From Gossypium raimondii (lineage: Eukaryota; Streptophyta; Magnoliopsida; Malvales; Malvaceae), in the NCBI RefSeq assembly GCF_025698545.1, contig NC_068571.1, forward strand, positions 46,471,733 through 46,535,732: a stretch of DNA of 64,000 nucleotides. Direction: 5' to 3'. Positions within the stretch are counted from its first letter, which is position 1. Every line of letters begins with the position of its first letter. The notes below the pieces were generated by a model, which made no database searches, was not told the origin of the DNA, and saw nothing but the letters and a program-made list of their open reading frames with translations. The translations under genes and the position numbers were made by a program. Shown piece after piece: positions 1-13,032 of the stretch.

Positions 1-2820
1 CTTGTCTCTGATTCTCTGTCCCACCAGTGATAGCGCGTGGGATGCACTTGCTTGAGATAAAATGGGGGAAGGAATAAAGGGGCAAAAAGAAATGGGGGGA
101 AAATATCACGGAGAGAGAGAGTGAGAGAGACAAAGACGGCTGGCCAAGTGCTTGTGACATAAAGGGCGTCTTTGATGAGCTGAACTGGGGTCCACCACAC
201 CTCCTCTGTGCTTTTTGCCACATCAGCTCTCCTTTGCCCTAACGCCACGCGTACCAACTACAACCAATACCGTCCATGTATATATATATTTGTTAGATTT
301 TAGTAGTCTCTTTCCAGTTTCCAGACAGTAGAAAGTGAATTAATTAAAGTTTTCAAATCAATGATTCCTCCGCTTTTTATTCAATCCCATGTCATTATTC
401 TGTTAGGTTAAAAATAAAAACAAAATCCTTCCGCGAAAATAAAGCAGTAGATTGTATTTTTTTCTCTCTACTAAGTTGATTTTTTCGTTAAAAATTTTAT
501 CTATATATACTTTTGCATCACGGACACATAGCACCTATTCTATTCTCGTTAACTATGTCAGTTTTAAATTATACAAATGAATTAAATTTAAAAAATTAAT
601 TTACTCTTTGCTTTAATATAAAAAGACTAATTTACCCATTTATTGAGGGTAAAGTACATTTTATTACTCAAAACATGGATCTCACTATACTTTTACCCAA
701 AACATTCCCATAATTATATTTATTTATTACTTAACACTAACTTAATTAGAAACTTAGACAATAATAAATGACTTCTAATATTACAATTTTACGTATTTAA
801 TTGTTGGATATAATCAAAATATATTAATTTATTTAATCTTTCAAATATTGTAATAAAATTTTAAATATTTTAATACATTCAATATACCATTTAATTTTAT
901 TTCATGCGATTAATGCAACACAGCATTATTCAAAATAATAATTAATTTTCACCAAAATAAAATAATAACTAATTAAAATAATTAACATATACAATTATTT
1001 TGATATTTCAAATATATGCTAATAAAATTTTCTAATTATTATTAGAACATTTGTAAAAGTTATATATTTTTTTGATATGTTGATTCGAATTTTATTTATT
1101 TTTCTTAATAATTCGTAGATAATATATAATTTATATTATTAAAAATATTACTTATAAAATTGTATATATAAAATCTAAAGTTAGCTATTATATAAATAAT
1201 TAAAATTTACTATTTAAAACAAAACTATTATAATCTTTTTTTCTTTTTGGTTTATAAAACATAACAATTTAAATATAAATTAATTCGATATAATATTTGA
1301 TTTTTTATTATATAAATTTATTTAGTAACAATCTTTTAATAGAATCAAAATTCTTATTTATAAGTATGATAACTTTTTTATTAACTAATTTTTAAGTATT
1401 TATTTTAATAAAATTAAAAATATTATAAATGTGATAAATCTTATAAACTATAAAATTATTTAAAATGATAAATTCAATAATATAATTAAAAATAGGAATT
1501 ATAGTGGTTAGCTTAATAGTTTGTTAAATTTATGCTTTTTATATATTATAGAATATAAATAATATAAATATAAATATGGAATAATACAACATATTTAACA
1601 TTAAATATGTCTGTTTAATATTTTAATTATCTAATTTTATTTGTATTTTATAATTTACATAAAAGAATAAAAGGCATAATACGCTTTTAAGATTACCAAA
1701 TTTACTTATAGTCCCACCTTGTTTAGCCGCAGTAGTCGTATTAGGCAAATTAGGTATCCGATTTTATTAAAAAATATTCTACGATCATTTTCACTATATT
1801 ATTTATGGTTTCATCTAATTAAAAATAACATATCATTTTTTTCACATTATATGTACATTTAGATTAATCTTCTAAATCAAAGATGATGTAATTTTTTAAT
1901 TGAACGAACCATAAATAATATGATAAAATTATCCATAAAATAAATTTTCGATTTTATTTGAATTCCAGCCTCATGTTTGTTCATTTATCATTTTCTTTGC
2001 GAGGATAATGGTGTGCTAGCCTCAGCCATCAACCTTATCATATATTTTATTTATTATTTATCTACCAATCAAGTTCAATTAATTTCCCTCCTATATATCT
2101 AATTTATTGTTTTTAAAATTAGATCGATGATCGAATCAGTCATACCATCCATTTATCGGTTCAATTGATCCAGATGATTCAATTAAATAAATCATTAAAA
2201 CTTCAAATATGCTAGGAATAAATTGAAAATGTTTAAATTTAGATAAACTTGAAGAAATTTTTGAGGATATATCTGAGTAATTTAAATAAGACTTTTATAT
2301 AGTTTTTAATTTTATTATTTTTCAAAAAATTTAAGAAGGGTTTATTTTTTATTCTTATATTTTTAAGGGTTATTTAAATTTAATTTCAAAAGAGGACGGA
2401 CCTAACATGCAAATAAACCAAAAGTTGAAAAATAATTTAATTAGGTGGTGCGACACCCTTTTTTTTTTTCAGCCAATCTAAAAAATGTAATTTTTTCATC
2501 AGATCCCTGAACATTTTATACAATCACATTTAAGTCCAGTGTCGCCATTGTGTCAAGCGACACCCCTAAAAATTGTTTTTTAAAAGTTAATGATTAAAGC
2601 ATGATTAAAAAAAATGTTATTTGGTGCTGCCTGACATAGTGGCGACACCAACAGATATTGTAGAAATCGTGTCATTTTCTTAATTTTTTTAACTCATTTT
2701 GTTAAATAATTAATATTTTAAAGTTATTTTAATAATAATAATAATAATAAAAGCCCTGGTTTAGTAAATTTCAGCATATCATTTCTAATGACATTCTTTG
2801 ATGTCTAACTACTAATTTTT
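1..2820. other. AT-rich intergenic sequence, no gene seen
   Basis: No open reading frame or splice-bounded exon chain stands out. The first 300 bases are less AT-rich, with a GA-rich tract near 110-135, and could belong to the flank of a gene outside the window. A foldback lies near 1760-1955. The stretch 2440-2690 carries GTGTCGC/GCGACAC motifs that form a short hairpin (2539-2563) and ends in an ATA-type microsatellite near 2731-2750. This part looks repeat-derived. Confidence 0.6.
1760..1955. repeat. Short foldback (MITE-like) element
   Basis: The segment around 1789-1835 is an imperfect reverse complement of 1888-1932; both arms carry ATTATTTATGGTT followed by a TTAAAAA-rich stretch. Weaker pairing continues outward to about 1760 and 1955. 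No target-site duplication could be fixed, so the ends are approximate and the superfamily is unknown. Confidence 0.4.
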
Positions 2821-2829
2821 ACTGATAAA

Positions 2830-4200
2830 TTTTCTCTAGTTTTAGTGGGAAGGCCAACCAATATGTCACTGCTAGTTTTAGTGGGAAGGCCAATCAATAT
2901 GTCAGTGAACCTACTCGTTCAAGTATTTCATAAGGTCTAATAAATCTTAGATTTAACTTACCTTTCTGCCAAATCAAAGAACTTTTTTCCACAAAGACAC
3001 TGTTAAGAACACTTTGTCTCTCACATTATATTCAATGTCTTTTTTTAAAGATTTGTGTCTAATTTCTATCTATCAAAGGCCATCTTCATATTATCTTTGA
3101 TCAACTTCATTTTCTTTCTAATTTCTTTACTTAAATTTGAACCTACTAATTTGCTTTCGCTTAATTCTATTTCGTTTATTGGAGTCCTACTTTTTACCAT
3201 AAAATGCCTCATAAGATGTCATTTTTATACTTGACTGGTAACTATTATTATAAGCAAATTCAACCAACAGAATGTAGTTCTCCCAACTTCCTTCAAATCC
3301 AATGATATAATTTTTTAGGATATCTGTATACAGTTGTAAGGTTTAACTTAAATTCATACTTTACTTTTTAAAAATAGTTCTTAAGAAATTACTTGAATTA
3401 CTTGTTCAATTTCTCGACTTGCGTTCACTTATTTCTAGTCCACCAATAGTAGAGCTTCAAATCATCATACATTTTAGTACTCTAGACTTGCGTTCATTGC
3501 TTTCAAAGTTACACATAGAAAAGAGATGATTATCACAATATTCTTGACCAATTACTAACATTTAATCTTCAATTCAAACTTTAAATTTTACTTGAAAATG
3601 ACGTTCTATTTAATGCATCAACTACTACATTTATCTTCCCCAATGATACAATCATAGTCTTCTAACAACTCAATCCATCTTTTTTTGTCTTAAATTCAAC
3701 TTTTTTGGTTGAGAAAATACTTCAAACATTGGTGATTAGTAAAAATATAACACATCTCACTGTACAGATAATGTCTCCAAATTTTTAAAGCAAATACAAT
3801 AATTGTCAACTATAAATCTTGTGTGTGATAATTTTCTCATGTAGTTCCAACTATCGAAAAACATAAGCATTTATCTTTCCATTACACACACATCTAAGTC
3901 CATTATAAGATGCATCACTGTCAATGTCATACTCCTTTATCAACTTTGGTGGTGTTAACATTGGAGCTTTTGAAGTGCTTTCTTCAATCTCTCAAAGTTT
4001 CGTTAATGTTCATCAGTCCACTCAAACTTAATATTCTTCTAAAGTATCCTGGTCAATGGTAAGGCAATCATAGAAAATCTCTTCACAAACTGCTTATAAT
4101 AACCAACTAATCCTAGAAAACTTTAAACATCAGTTACATTTTTCAGTTGTCTCCATTTTAAGATAGATGCAACTTTTTGAGGATTGACTCGAATGCTTTT
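2830..4200 (-). pseudogene. Degenerate Ty3/Gypsy pol remnant (RT/RNase H to integrase tail)
   Basis: Read on the minus strand, the part near 4200-3700 gives broken reading frames typical of the end of reverse transcriptase and the start of RNase H in plant Ty3/Gypsy elements (a GYYKQFV-like block, a KFEWTDEH-like block, then LKKALQKAPMLTPP). Further along, 3330-2830 resembles the integrase tail, with a FAYNNSYQSSI...YEAFYGK-like segment and an RPYEILERVG-like segment. Stops and frameshifts interrupt every frame, so it cannot make protein. A directly repeated segment of about 38 bp (around 2838-2905) lies at its distal end. No LTRs were found next to it. Family assignment comes from motif recognition. 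Confidence 0.7.
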
Positions 4201-5169
4201 AAAATACTCTATATATTAATAAATTAAATGGTTAAATATTTTTTTACATAAAATAAATTATTAGAAGTATTAAATTTACATCAAATTTGACATGCATGAT
4301 TTACATGAATAGATCATAAAATATAACGGTTAAATCGTTAAAATCTTAATCATATAAATAACTATAAAAGTGTATAAAACTATTTTAATTTTTACACCAT
4401 GCAAGTCGATTCTTCCGTATAAAAAACAATTTATATTTTTATTGGGCGCGGATGAAAGATAATCTAAATATTGTTGCATTTGGTTGGTTGGATGTAGCAC
4501 AGAGAACTAGAAAGGATCAGCAATGCGTTCTCATGTGATCTATATTCTATAGACATGTATATTAAATAAGAGGAAAATTGTGAGCCATGATTTCGATACT
4601 TCCAGATCCGCGTGGTTTCAGGCATAAAGGGTGGGCAGAGACTGTAGACCTCTAATTCTCACATGCCTTGCCTTGCCTGCCTCCTTCCTTGCTTCTACTC
4701 TACTTTTCTTACCTGCCTACCCATAAACTTGTAGTTAGTTTCATCTTTTTAACACGCTCACGTTATCTCCCTCACTAACAAACTCTCATATTGTTTGATT
4801 TCTATTATTTGGAGTCCAGTAATTTTTTAAATGCAAATAACGAGGAGGTGGTGGTTCACTCTTGGTTGAGATAGTTTGAGAGAGATAGGTATTGGATGAA
4901 TTAGTGAAGAGGGGATCGAGGAATCCACGTGTACTAAGCTTGTTGACAATGGAGTCAAGGACGAAGATAAAGGGACAAGCAGTGACCTTAGGCCCCAAAT
5001 GGTAGATTGTCATTTAGTCTCTTAAATTTATATAAAATTATATATTAGTATAATAATAAATTTGTACTTTCATTTCTAATAATTTATAATTCATCTCTAG
5101 TCCCCTAAGCAATTTTCTAGTTTCATCTTTGAGGAGAATTATACTATGTTCCTTTGTAATGTCAGTGAT
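4201..5169. other. Intergenic sequence, nothing identified
   Basis: The stretch contains AT-rich DNA and a moderately GC-richer patch at 4600-5010. A 75-codon minus-strand frame at 4786-5013 has no recognisable motif and no splice context that would tie it to a gene. Confidence 0.5.
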
Positions 5170-5499
5170 ATGACGTTTTATCGAAACCGATTTTTTTGAA
5201 AACAGAAATTTTAGGTTGTCGACTTTAAAAATAATAAAAATTGGGAGTCGTCACCAATCTTTTATTAAGGTGTGGTTGGGTCACCTAAAAATTACCTTGG
5301 TCTACGAATTTTAGAAAAACGGGTCCGGGAGTCGGTTACGTATGAGGAAGGATTATCACCCTCATAACGCCCAAAAATTGGTACCTAGTTAATTAATTAA
5401 TGTCTTAATGTCGAAAATTTGAAAATATAATCCTTAGCAAAAACTTAAAAACGTTACGTATTAAGACTTTTACCATTTCAAAGAAAGAAAATGCCACAC

Positions 5500-5837
5500 C
5501 CAATGCGTTAGGGCACAACATTCTTATTTCCTCAAAAATGAATTAGGCCAGAATACTCGTGTAATAAAAATTTAAAAGAATATCCATTTATTCAAGATTT
5601 AAGAAATCGCGGCCCAATACGTTAGGGCACAATTCCTCCAAAATCTCAAACTCAGAATATTTTCTTTATTATTTTTTAGAAAAAATCTCCATTTCGAGAA
5701 ATCAATGCGTCACATCCAATACGTTAGGACACAACGTGTTGAATTCTCAATAATGGTTCTTATTTTTTTTGATTAAAGAGAAATGCTCGATTGTTAGATT
5801 TAACGAAGAAAATCGGAACCCAATACGTTAGGGCTCA
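5500..5837 (+). repeat. Four spaced copies of a 19-bp motif
   Basis: CCAATACGTTAGGGCACAA or a 1-2 base variant occurs at 5500-5518, 5614-5632, 5716-5734 and 5819-5837. The spacings are 114, 102 and 103 bp. Flanking sequence between the copies is also loosely related, so this is a diverged array with a period near 105 bp inside the LTR-like block. Confidence 0.8.
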
Positions 5838-6263
5838 ATTCCCTTGAAAATCCTAAATACGAGCATTATCTCAATTTGGAAAATTTTTTATTTTTATTTT
5901 TATTTTTAAAATCGAGTAAAAAATGATGTAATGTTATATTGAATGCATGTATAAATATCGCAATAACAAATAACAATAATAAATCGACAATTGTACGAAA
6001 TAAGATAAACAAATAAATAAATAAAATTTAAAAAAACCAATGACATGCAAAGTATCAAATAAATGAGCAAAATAAAAAAATACGAAAACATAAATCAACA
6101 AACAAATAAATAAACAAAAAATATAAAGAAAAAAAGTGCATAATGTATACATTGAAATTATGGAAAAAAGCTATAAAATTTATATAAAAATATTTATATA
6201 TATAATACATTTATGAGAATAAAGAAAATATACATATAGAAATTATAAAAATATGGATAGAAA

Positions 6264-6296
<33 letters not shown>
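6264..6296. repeat. (TA)n microsatellite
   Basis: An uninterrupted TA dinucleotide run of about 16 units, inside the AT-rich part of the LTR-like block. Confidence 0.9.
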
Positions 6297-6299
<3 letters not shown>

Positions 6300-6758
6300 G
6301 TACATATATATGTAATAAATATATATAAATCATAAAAATAATAATTACACATATAAACTTAAAAAAAGAAAAAGAAATTATTTTGAAATTAATTAATTCT
6401 AAAAAAAGGACTAATTTTAAACTGTGATAAAAAATAGGGTAAATTCGTAAATAAATAAAGTCTGGAGGACTAAATTGACCGTACGAATTACATAGAGGGG
6501 CTGGAAGGGCAATTTTCCCTTCTCCTCTAAAACGGCGCCGTTCAAAAGGGTTAAATTGAAATTCAAAATAAATTAAAGGACGAATTAAAAAAACAAAAAA
6601 ACCTAATTGAAAATATATTAAAAGGCGGAGGGGCTAAAAGTGCAATTTGCCCCTCCGCATAAAAACACGCGAACCCTAAAGCGGATCGGGTTGGGTACTC
6701 AAAACGACGCCGTTTTGGGCGTCTGAGGGTTCCCCAAAACGGTACCGTTTTGGTACCC

Positions 6759-6766
6759 TATAAAAA
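6759..6766 (+). promoter_or_regulatory. Candidate LTR TATA box
   Basis: TATAAAAA follows a cluster of palindromes (6531-6542, 6700-6717, 6734-6753) and precedes a GC-richer leader. This is the usual layout of a plant LTR promoter. Activity is inferred only. Confidence 0.5.
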
Positions 6767-7652
6767 GCCCCTAACCTAAAAAAAATCATTTCAAAACTGA
6801 TTCTTTAAAAACAAACTTAAAAAACTCTCCCTCCCCCAGTCCGCTCGGCTATGGTCCGGCCCATCGGCGATCATCGGCGGTTGTCGGCCACCACGCAAGC
6901 ACCGCATCTCACGGTGGCGGAAAAAGAAAATCCCCTTTTCGGCCCTTCTGACCTGTCCAAGTACAAATCGGGGCTCAAAATTCCCAAAATCCGGCAGAAT
7001 ACGCGGGGAAATCACGAAAACCTTTCGGTTTTCGACCACCAATCCTCGAGGGTGGCTCTCTCTCAATCCTTCAAGCGGTGTGACAGATCCGAATGAAGGT
7101 GAACTTCTTTCTCCCTTATTTTATTTTATATCGTGTATAATAAAAACAATAAAAAGAAAATAAATAGTAAAACGAAAATGTATCAACCTTTGGTTTCGAT
7201 CTCCTTTCTTTGTTTGTTGCGAAAACACTTATTTCTTTTTATTGATTTTTTCCAAAATCCCGATCCTTATTACAGTGTGTTTAATGGCCTTTTATAGCCA
7301 TTCTCAAAATATATGAAGAAACGAATCTGCCTATATTGATTTGATTTGCAAATCTTTCGATTTTGTTTTCCATATACTGTTTGTTTCCTTTTTTGTGTGC
7401 AGATGAAGGTCGGGGATGCTGGTGGCTTGGAGGGCATGGTTGCGGCGCTGCTGATCCTTAGAAAACCAACCCTAGGGTTTCTTCATTTATTTTGGGCCGC
7501 ATTTGTAGCTGGGCCACCGTTTGAAATTAGGCCATGTATTTTGAGTTTAGGCCGTATTGGCCCACTGTAATTTGGACCCTATTTTTCTATTTTTTTATTT
7601 TTTTATTTGTTTACTAAGAGCCTTTTAGACCCGTGCCAAAATCGGGTATTAC

Positions 7653-9739
7653 AACGTTCTAACTCAAAAATATGACCTCTTAGGACAACTGAGTTATAAA
7701 TTAGTCTAAAACTCCACGTGCACTCAATGAAAGTGATCTCATGAAGGTTTACCATAACATGGATTGTGATTCAAGATTCACAAACTCACCCAACGTAAGC
7801 ACGTGCATAACTTGTGATTCGTTTGTTGGTGACACATAGAAGGGATATAACACAAATATTTAAAAAAAAACGTGTTGATTGGAAAGCTGTTCACGAATGA
7901 AGATGGTTACAAACCGTCAAAACGGTGAAGACGAGGTCGGCCATAAACGACCGAAGTGAAAAGGATCACATCAGGTCATAGAAAAGAGACTGCATTAGGT
8001 TGAACAACGGCCAATAACAAACAAAAAACCAAGATATAATGTAGAAAAACTTTTGAGGGAAATTTCATATAAAAAAAAACTTTACTTTAGAAATTTATTA
8101 TTATATTAATTAAAATTATATAAAATTGACAAAAAAAATATTAATGTTGTGATTAATTGTCTTAGATGCTCATTTTTTAAAATTGACATGGAGTAAATTG
8201 CTTCATTTTTTAAGAGCGATCAAATTGCTCAATATCAAAATGGAGTAAGGTTAGAAAAATATTCTTATCAAACAATTTTTGTTATGTAAATGATTAACTA
8301 TGAAGTGTGTTTCATTCTCATAAACGAAACTCAAACACATAACATAATTAAGAGGCGAGGTGAGCAATCACCATATCATACCTCATAATCTAAGTCGAAT
8401 TATTGAAAAAAAAATAGATTAAATGATAATGTAAAGAATTACAGTTTTCATTAATCAATTATTAAATTACTGAATTTTTTTAATTCTTTTAATAAAATAA
8501 TATTACTGTATTTTATTTTCCTTATATGTATTATTTGATGCTGACAGGGATAGTTGGCTACTTGATAGATATGCCAAAAAGAAAGAAAGTTGGAAGAGAA
8601 TCAAAGTTTGACGTCAACAACATCCTCCAATACTTAAAAGGTAGGTGAGGGACATTTTGCAAAGTTTGGTTTACTTACCTCACATTATCACCACTTTACC
8701 CTATTCTTTGTCAGGCACGTCCCAGATCTAATTTGTAACGCTACAAAATATCCATATACGATTTCGTGCCGATTTGATATAGAAGAATTTTAAATATTTT
8801 TTCCCTATTATTTGTCTAGGAAAAAAATTATTTCAAAAAATTTGGGGTAAAAGGTGAAAATTGGGGGAACAAACTTATGCGGTTAATGTTATGGACTTGG
8901 TTATAATGTTAGACATTTCCCAAGGGTTTATTAGCAAATTTCCCAAATAGGAATAGAGAAACAAAGTCACCATCATTCTTGTCCCCTTCTTCGCTTTTTG
9001 CATCGACTTTTGAAAGAATGAGAAAAGGAAAATTTCCCCCTTCTCATTTATTAATCTGGTTTAATGCACGTATTAGTCCCTACACCTTTTTTTAACTTTA
9101 ATTCTAGATGATGATGAACAATAGCGAGTTAAAAAATAGTAAAAAATGATGATGATGATGAACAAGTATTTAATTATTATAACTCCATTAGTGGGTTAAT
9201 GGTTGGGTGACTAAAATATTTAATTATTATAACGACGGTGACTAAATTACAAGTATTTTTATTTGGGTGACCAAAATGAAAGCGCCCAAAAAGTTGAGTA
9301 ACGAACTAGAAAATTTACCCTTTTTAATTTCACCAAACTCAATTTCAACTCACCAGTCTTAATTAGTTATATTATCGTAAAGATTGTGCCAATTCATCAT
9401 GTTTGAAAGCATTAATGTGGAATTAAATCCAAATCATAAAAACTTGTTATTGAATGACACTCGATCTGTGTACATGTCAAACTCATAGAGATAAGAACTT
9501 AGTATTAATACACACACTTCAACTTTGCAAAGGTAATGGAGACTTCCAAATCGGATGTGGCTTCACGAAATCCTCAATGAATCTACGCGTAAGAAACAAT
9601 GACACGTTAAGTATAAAGACTTAGTAAGTACTAAAGGAAGATATTCAACCTACCTTGATGACTTATAAGGATTTATTTCACATTATGAGTAAAATTATAA
9701 TGAGCATAGCTCAAGTTCTGATACCATACATTTAAATCC
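7653..9739. other. Intergenic sequence, no gene seen
   Basis: AT-rich DNA with short repeat-like phrases (for example GGGTGACTAAA motifs near 9200-9290) of the kind found in decayed plant MITEs. There is a GAT trinucleotide patch near 9149-9161. No coding signal was recognised. Confidence 0.5.
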
Positions 9740-12700
9740 CTTTTTATAGATGGATCTATAGATGGATCCCTTTTTAGGGTTACGGAGTATTACAGTACAA
9801 TTTAGAATATTCAGTATCACACAGTATCAATTTTACAATTTAATTATCAAATATTCATATAACATTTAAATTAAAGTGAAACATGTATTTATGGGCCTTA
9901 AATCGAGCCTACAAGGCCTTAAAAATAGTTTAGAAACAATTAGGGACCAATTCGATACAAATCAGAAGATTTGGGGTAAATATGAAAATTTTAAAAATAG
10001 GGGTCACACGGCCGTGTGTCCAAGCCATGTGACAAAGCCCAGACCGTGTGGCTCCAAACACGGTCGTATGGCTATCCTACATGCCCATGTGCTCACCCGT
10101 GTGTCCGCCAGTGTAACTCACTGACTTGGGTCACACGGTTGTATTGCCAGCATTGTGCTAGCCCTTGTGAACCCTACACCTAACATGTTTGGAGCAAACA
10201 TCCATGTGGGTTGCCCGTGTGTGACACATAGGCGTGTGACAGCCCGTGTCCCAGGCCGTATGTGCCAAAAAAGACCCAAAACTTGCCCATTTCACATCCA
10301 ATTGCTTAGGTACCTAATTATACACTTACACACATGTTTATAAGACTTTGGAATGCATTTTAAACCACTCAAATCAAGTTAATCAACCAGCCTATGTGTC
10401 TAACCAATGTGCCACCATTGACAACACATTTCAATCACATAATAAACCATTGTCAAGCTAAACTTTCAAGCCACCCATGCATACCACATCAAATAACAAA
10501 ACTTACCAATTCATGCTTAATTAGCATCAACCACTCATGCCTTTAGTAGAATTAAGCATACATGCCTCAAATAGTTACTTGACATAACAATATTACAAGT
10601 AGATCAAGCTACCACATAGGTACGTGCTTAAAACTATCACAAAATATCCACCATTAGCCTATTACATGCCATATAAGCCAAGGTTACACTCAAGGTCTAC
10701 CAAAAGCTTCTCAGATAGTGTGATTCTTCGAGTTGATCAGATCTCTCGATTTCCACAAAAACGTAATCTATAAAGAAAAAGACAAGGACACGAGTAAGCT
10801 TACATAAAACTTAGTAAGTTCGTCAATTAAACGATAAAACATACCAAATTAAAATAATAATTCAAATAACAAGGTTACTAACAGAGTTCCTATCAATCAC
10901 AGCTCACAACAGGTGAGTAATGCTCAAACAATGGTGCAAATAAATTTCTCATGTTTTAATAACATTCAATGATCAATAAAACATTGTCCGATGAACGATA
11001 TACAGATACGAGTACACAGTTAACCACCCAGAACACACCAGACACTCATACAAGCCAATCCAACTGATAACACACCTCGACACTAAGTGTCTAGCCCATA
11101 GGCTAACATCTGCCTCCGTAACACACCAAAAAAACACAGTAATATAACACGATAGTCTGCAACATATGCAGGACCTCAGTATATTCAATGAACAGAGGAT
11201 ATACAGAAATCATCATCACATTTCATACCAATCCCTTACCACACGCAAAACAACTTACTGGTATGTCAATCATACTCTATCCTACGTTCATCGACTCAGA
11301 ATATTCTAATCAATGATCGATACCATATCAATTCATTATTTTCATTCCCAAATATATGCATCAGTATTATCCATCATTCTACAATTAAGTTCATATAATA
11401 TACATTTAATATGTATTAAAATTGAATGAACGAACTTACCAGACTATACTGTAGCGATGACAAAGGTGCAAAGACTATTCAACAACCTCTATATGCCTCG
11501 ATTTTCAACCCATTCTTGATCTAGAATAATAATTTTATTCAATTAAATAATTCCAACAGTAAAATTAACTCATTTTATGCAATTAAATCCTTTTATAATT
11601 TTTTACAAAATTTCCCCAACATTTTACTTCTATGCAATTTAGTCCCTAAGCTCAAAACTCGCAATTTAACCAATTTTAACTAAAACTAAGTTCAGTCGAA
11701 TTGTATAGCACTCCACTACAACCCATATTTGTTGTTATTTTACATCAAGTCCTTTTAATTTTATCACTTTAACATTTTAGTCTTTAAACATTAAAATTAC
11801 TAAAATCTACTTTACAAAATAGTCATATTTAACAACCAAGCTTAATAATCTACCATAAAACTTCAAGAACAACTCAAACTCATCAATGGCATAATCTATA
11901 ACATTTAATAGTTTTACAAATTAGTATCCAGGTTAGCTAGGCCAAGCTAATACGAGCTCAAAAACATAAAAAAATACTAAAAACAATATCAATGATCACT
12001 TACATACCCCAACCCTGGCTTGACCGAAGCTTTCTTCTCCCATAACAATGGCCATTCAATTTCCAAAAGAAAAGAAAGGAAGATGATAACTTAATTTAGC
12101 ATTCTTTTAATTTAACCTTTTATTTACTTAATTTACAATTGTAACCTCTACATTATAACTTAACAAAATAAATAAAACATGTCCATATTTGTCCATCAAA
12201 TGAGAATATGGTATAATTATAGTCTAAGGGATTTAATTGCATAATTGATCCTTCAATTATTTTAAATTTTCAACTAAACAAGCTTACTTTCAATTTAACC
12301 CTAAATTAATTAGGACTAAATGACCAAATAGCCCAAAAGAAATTGGATTAATCATATCCACCACCACTTGGACTTTTTGGCCATGGTATAATTACCATTT
12401 TAATCCCTTTACTAATTTAAATCTATGGCGATTAACTTTTACCTCTTTACAATTTAATCCTTTTACCTTAATTAAGCAACCAATCATCAAAATTACTGGA
12501 CCAAAACTCAATTCACCTATAATACGACTCTGTAAACATTTAATAAAAATATTTACAACCTTAAATTACGGTAACGGGTCCTAATACCTCATTTTCAAAA
12601 ACAACTTGACTTTTGGACTGAACCACTTATTCTAATCGTTAATTCAATTAATTAAAAGTCATCAAATCAAAATTTAATATAAAAATTATTATTGACTCGT

Positions 12701-12789
12701 ATAATTTAAATACTAATTTTACGAACTTACTCATCGGATTTGTAGTCCCAAAATCATTGTTTCCGGCACCACTAAAAAACAGGTTGTTA
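9740..12789 (-). mobile_element. Long Ty3/Gypsy LTR (about 3 kb), cotton-like family
   Basis: Read on the minus strand the block begins TGTAACAACCTG at 12789, a start I associate with abundant cotton Gypsy LTRs, and ends near 9740. Just upstream on that strand (about 12790-12806) is a purine tract ending AAGGGAGAGAG, like a polypurine tract. Just past the other end (about 9720-9735) is TGGTATCAGA, like the initiator-Met tRNA primer-binding site. The LTR is rich in GTGTGG/CACACGG motifs at 10003-10260, including a perfect palindrome at 10005-10018. Short frames inside it are not genes. Family naming is from memory; the PPT and PBS calls are from sequence. Confidence 0.65.
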
Positions 12790-12809
12790 CAATTCTCTCT
12801 CCCTTAAAA

Positions 12810-13032
12810 AATTTCGTCTCTAGAATTTCTTAAATAAAGTTACTGAATTCTAAAAGACTCTTCTGTTGTTCAAATCAAATCTGTCACCACAAACCTATTC
12901 TCGCTCCATTCTGATCAGTATAATAAATTCTACATTTCCACCCGTGAAAAGCTAAAAACAATTTAAAAATATGGTAGATAACACTACGAGTCCCTATACC
13001 ATGTCATAAGTTAATTTTAATCCTTCTACTAT
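12810..13032 (-). other. Remnant of retrotransposon 3' internal region
   Basis: On the minus strand this stretch leads into the polypurine-like tract of the Gypsy LTR at 12789. It looks like the untranslated tail between pol and the LTR. No intact frame remains. Confidence 0.4.

Larger units (their letters stand above)
5170..7652 (+). mobile_element. LTR-like block (probable old solo LTR) with TATA box and internal repeats
   Basis: The block opens near a degraded TGATATGACG and closes at GGTATTACA (7644-7652). Near its start it shares the order GGGAGTCG-type motif, AGGTGTG...CACCTA stem, CGGGAGTCGGTTACG, then CCCTC...AACGCCCAAAA with the precisely bounded solo LTR at 48684-50715. I therefore infer an older member of a related family in the same orientation. 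It carries a TATA box at 6759-6766, three palindromes just upstream of it, and four copies of a 19-bp motif. Short frames downstream of the TATA box (6851-7096 and 7346-7570) look like leader sequence. No convincing 5-bp target duplication was found, so both ends are approximate. Confidence 0.5.

Noticed and set aside
4786..5013. 75-codon minus-strand frame with non-biased composition
   Set aside because: No recognised family, no splice partners and no promoter; noted only in the spacer entry.
5906..6152. Two overlapping minus-strand frames rich in Phe, Tyr, Ile and Leu
   Set aside because: Product of AT-rich sequence inside an LTR-like block; no motif, no promoter.
5170..7652. Exact 5-bp target duplication for the LTR-like block
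   Set aside because: Tried several start points (TGTAATG, TGTCAG, TGATATG); none gave matching flanks, so ends are left approximate.
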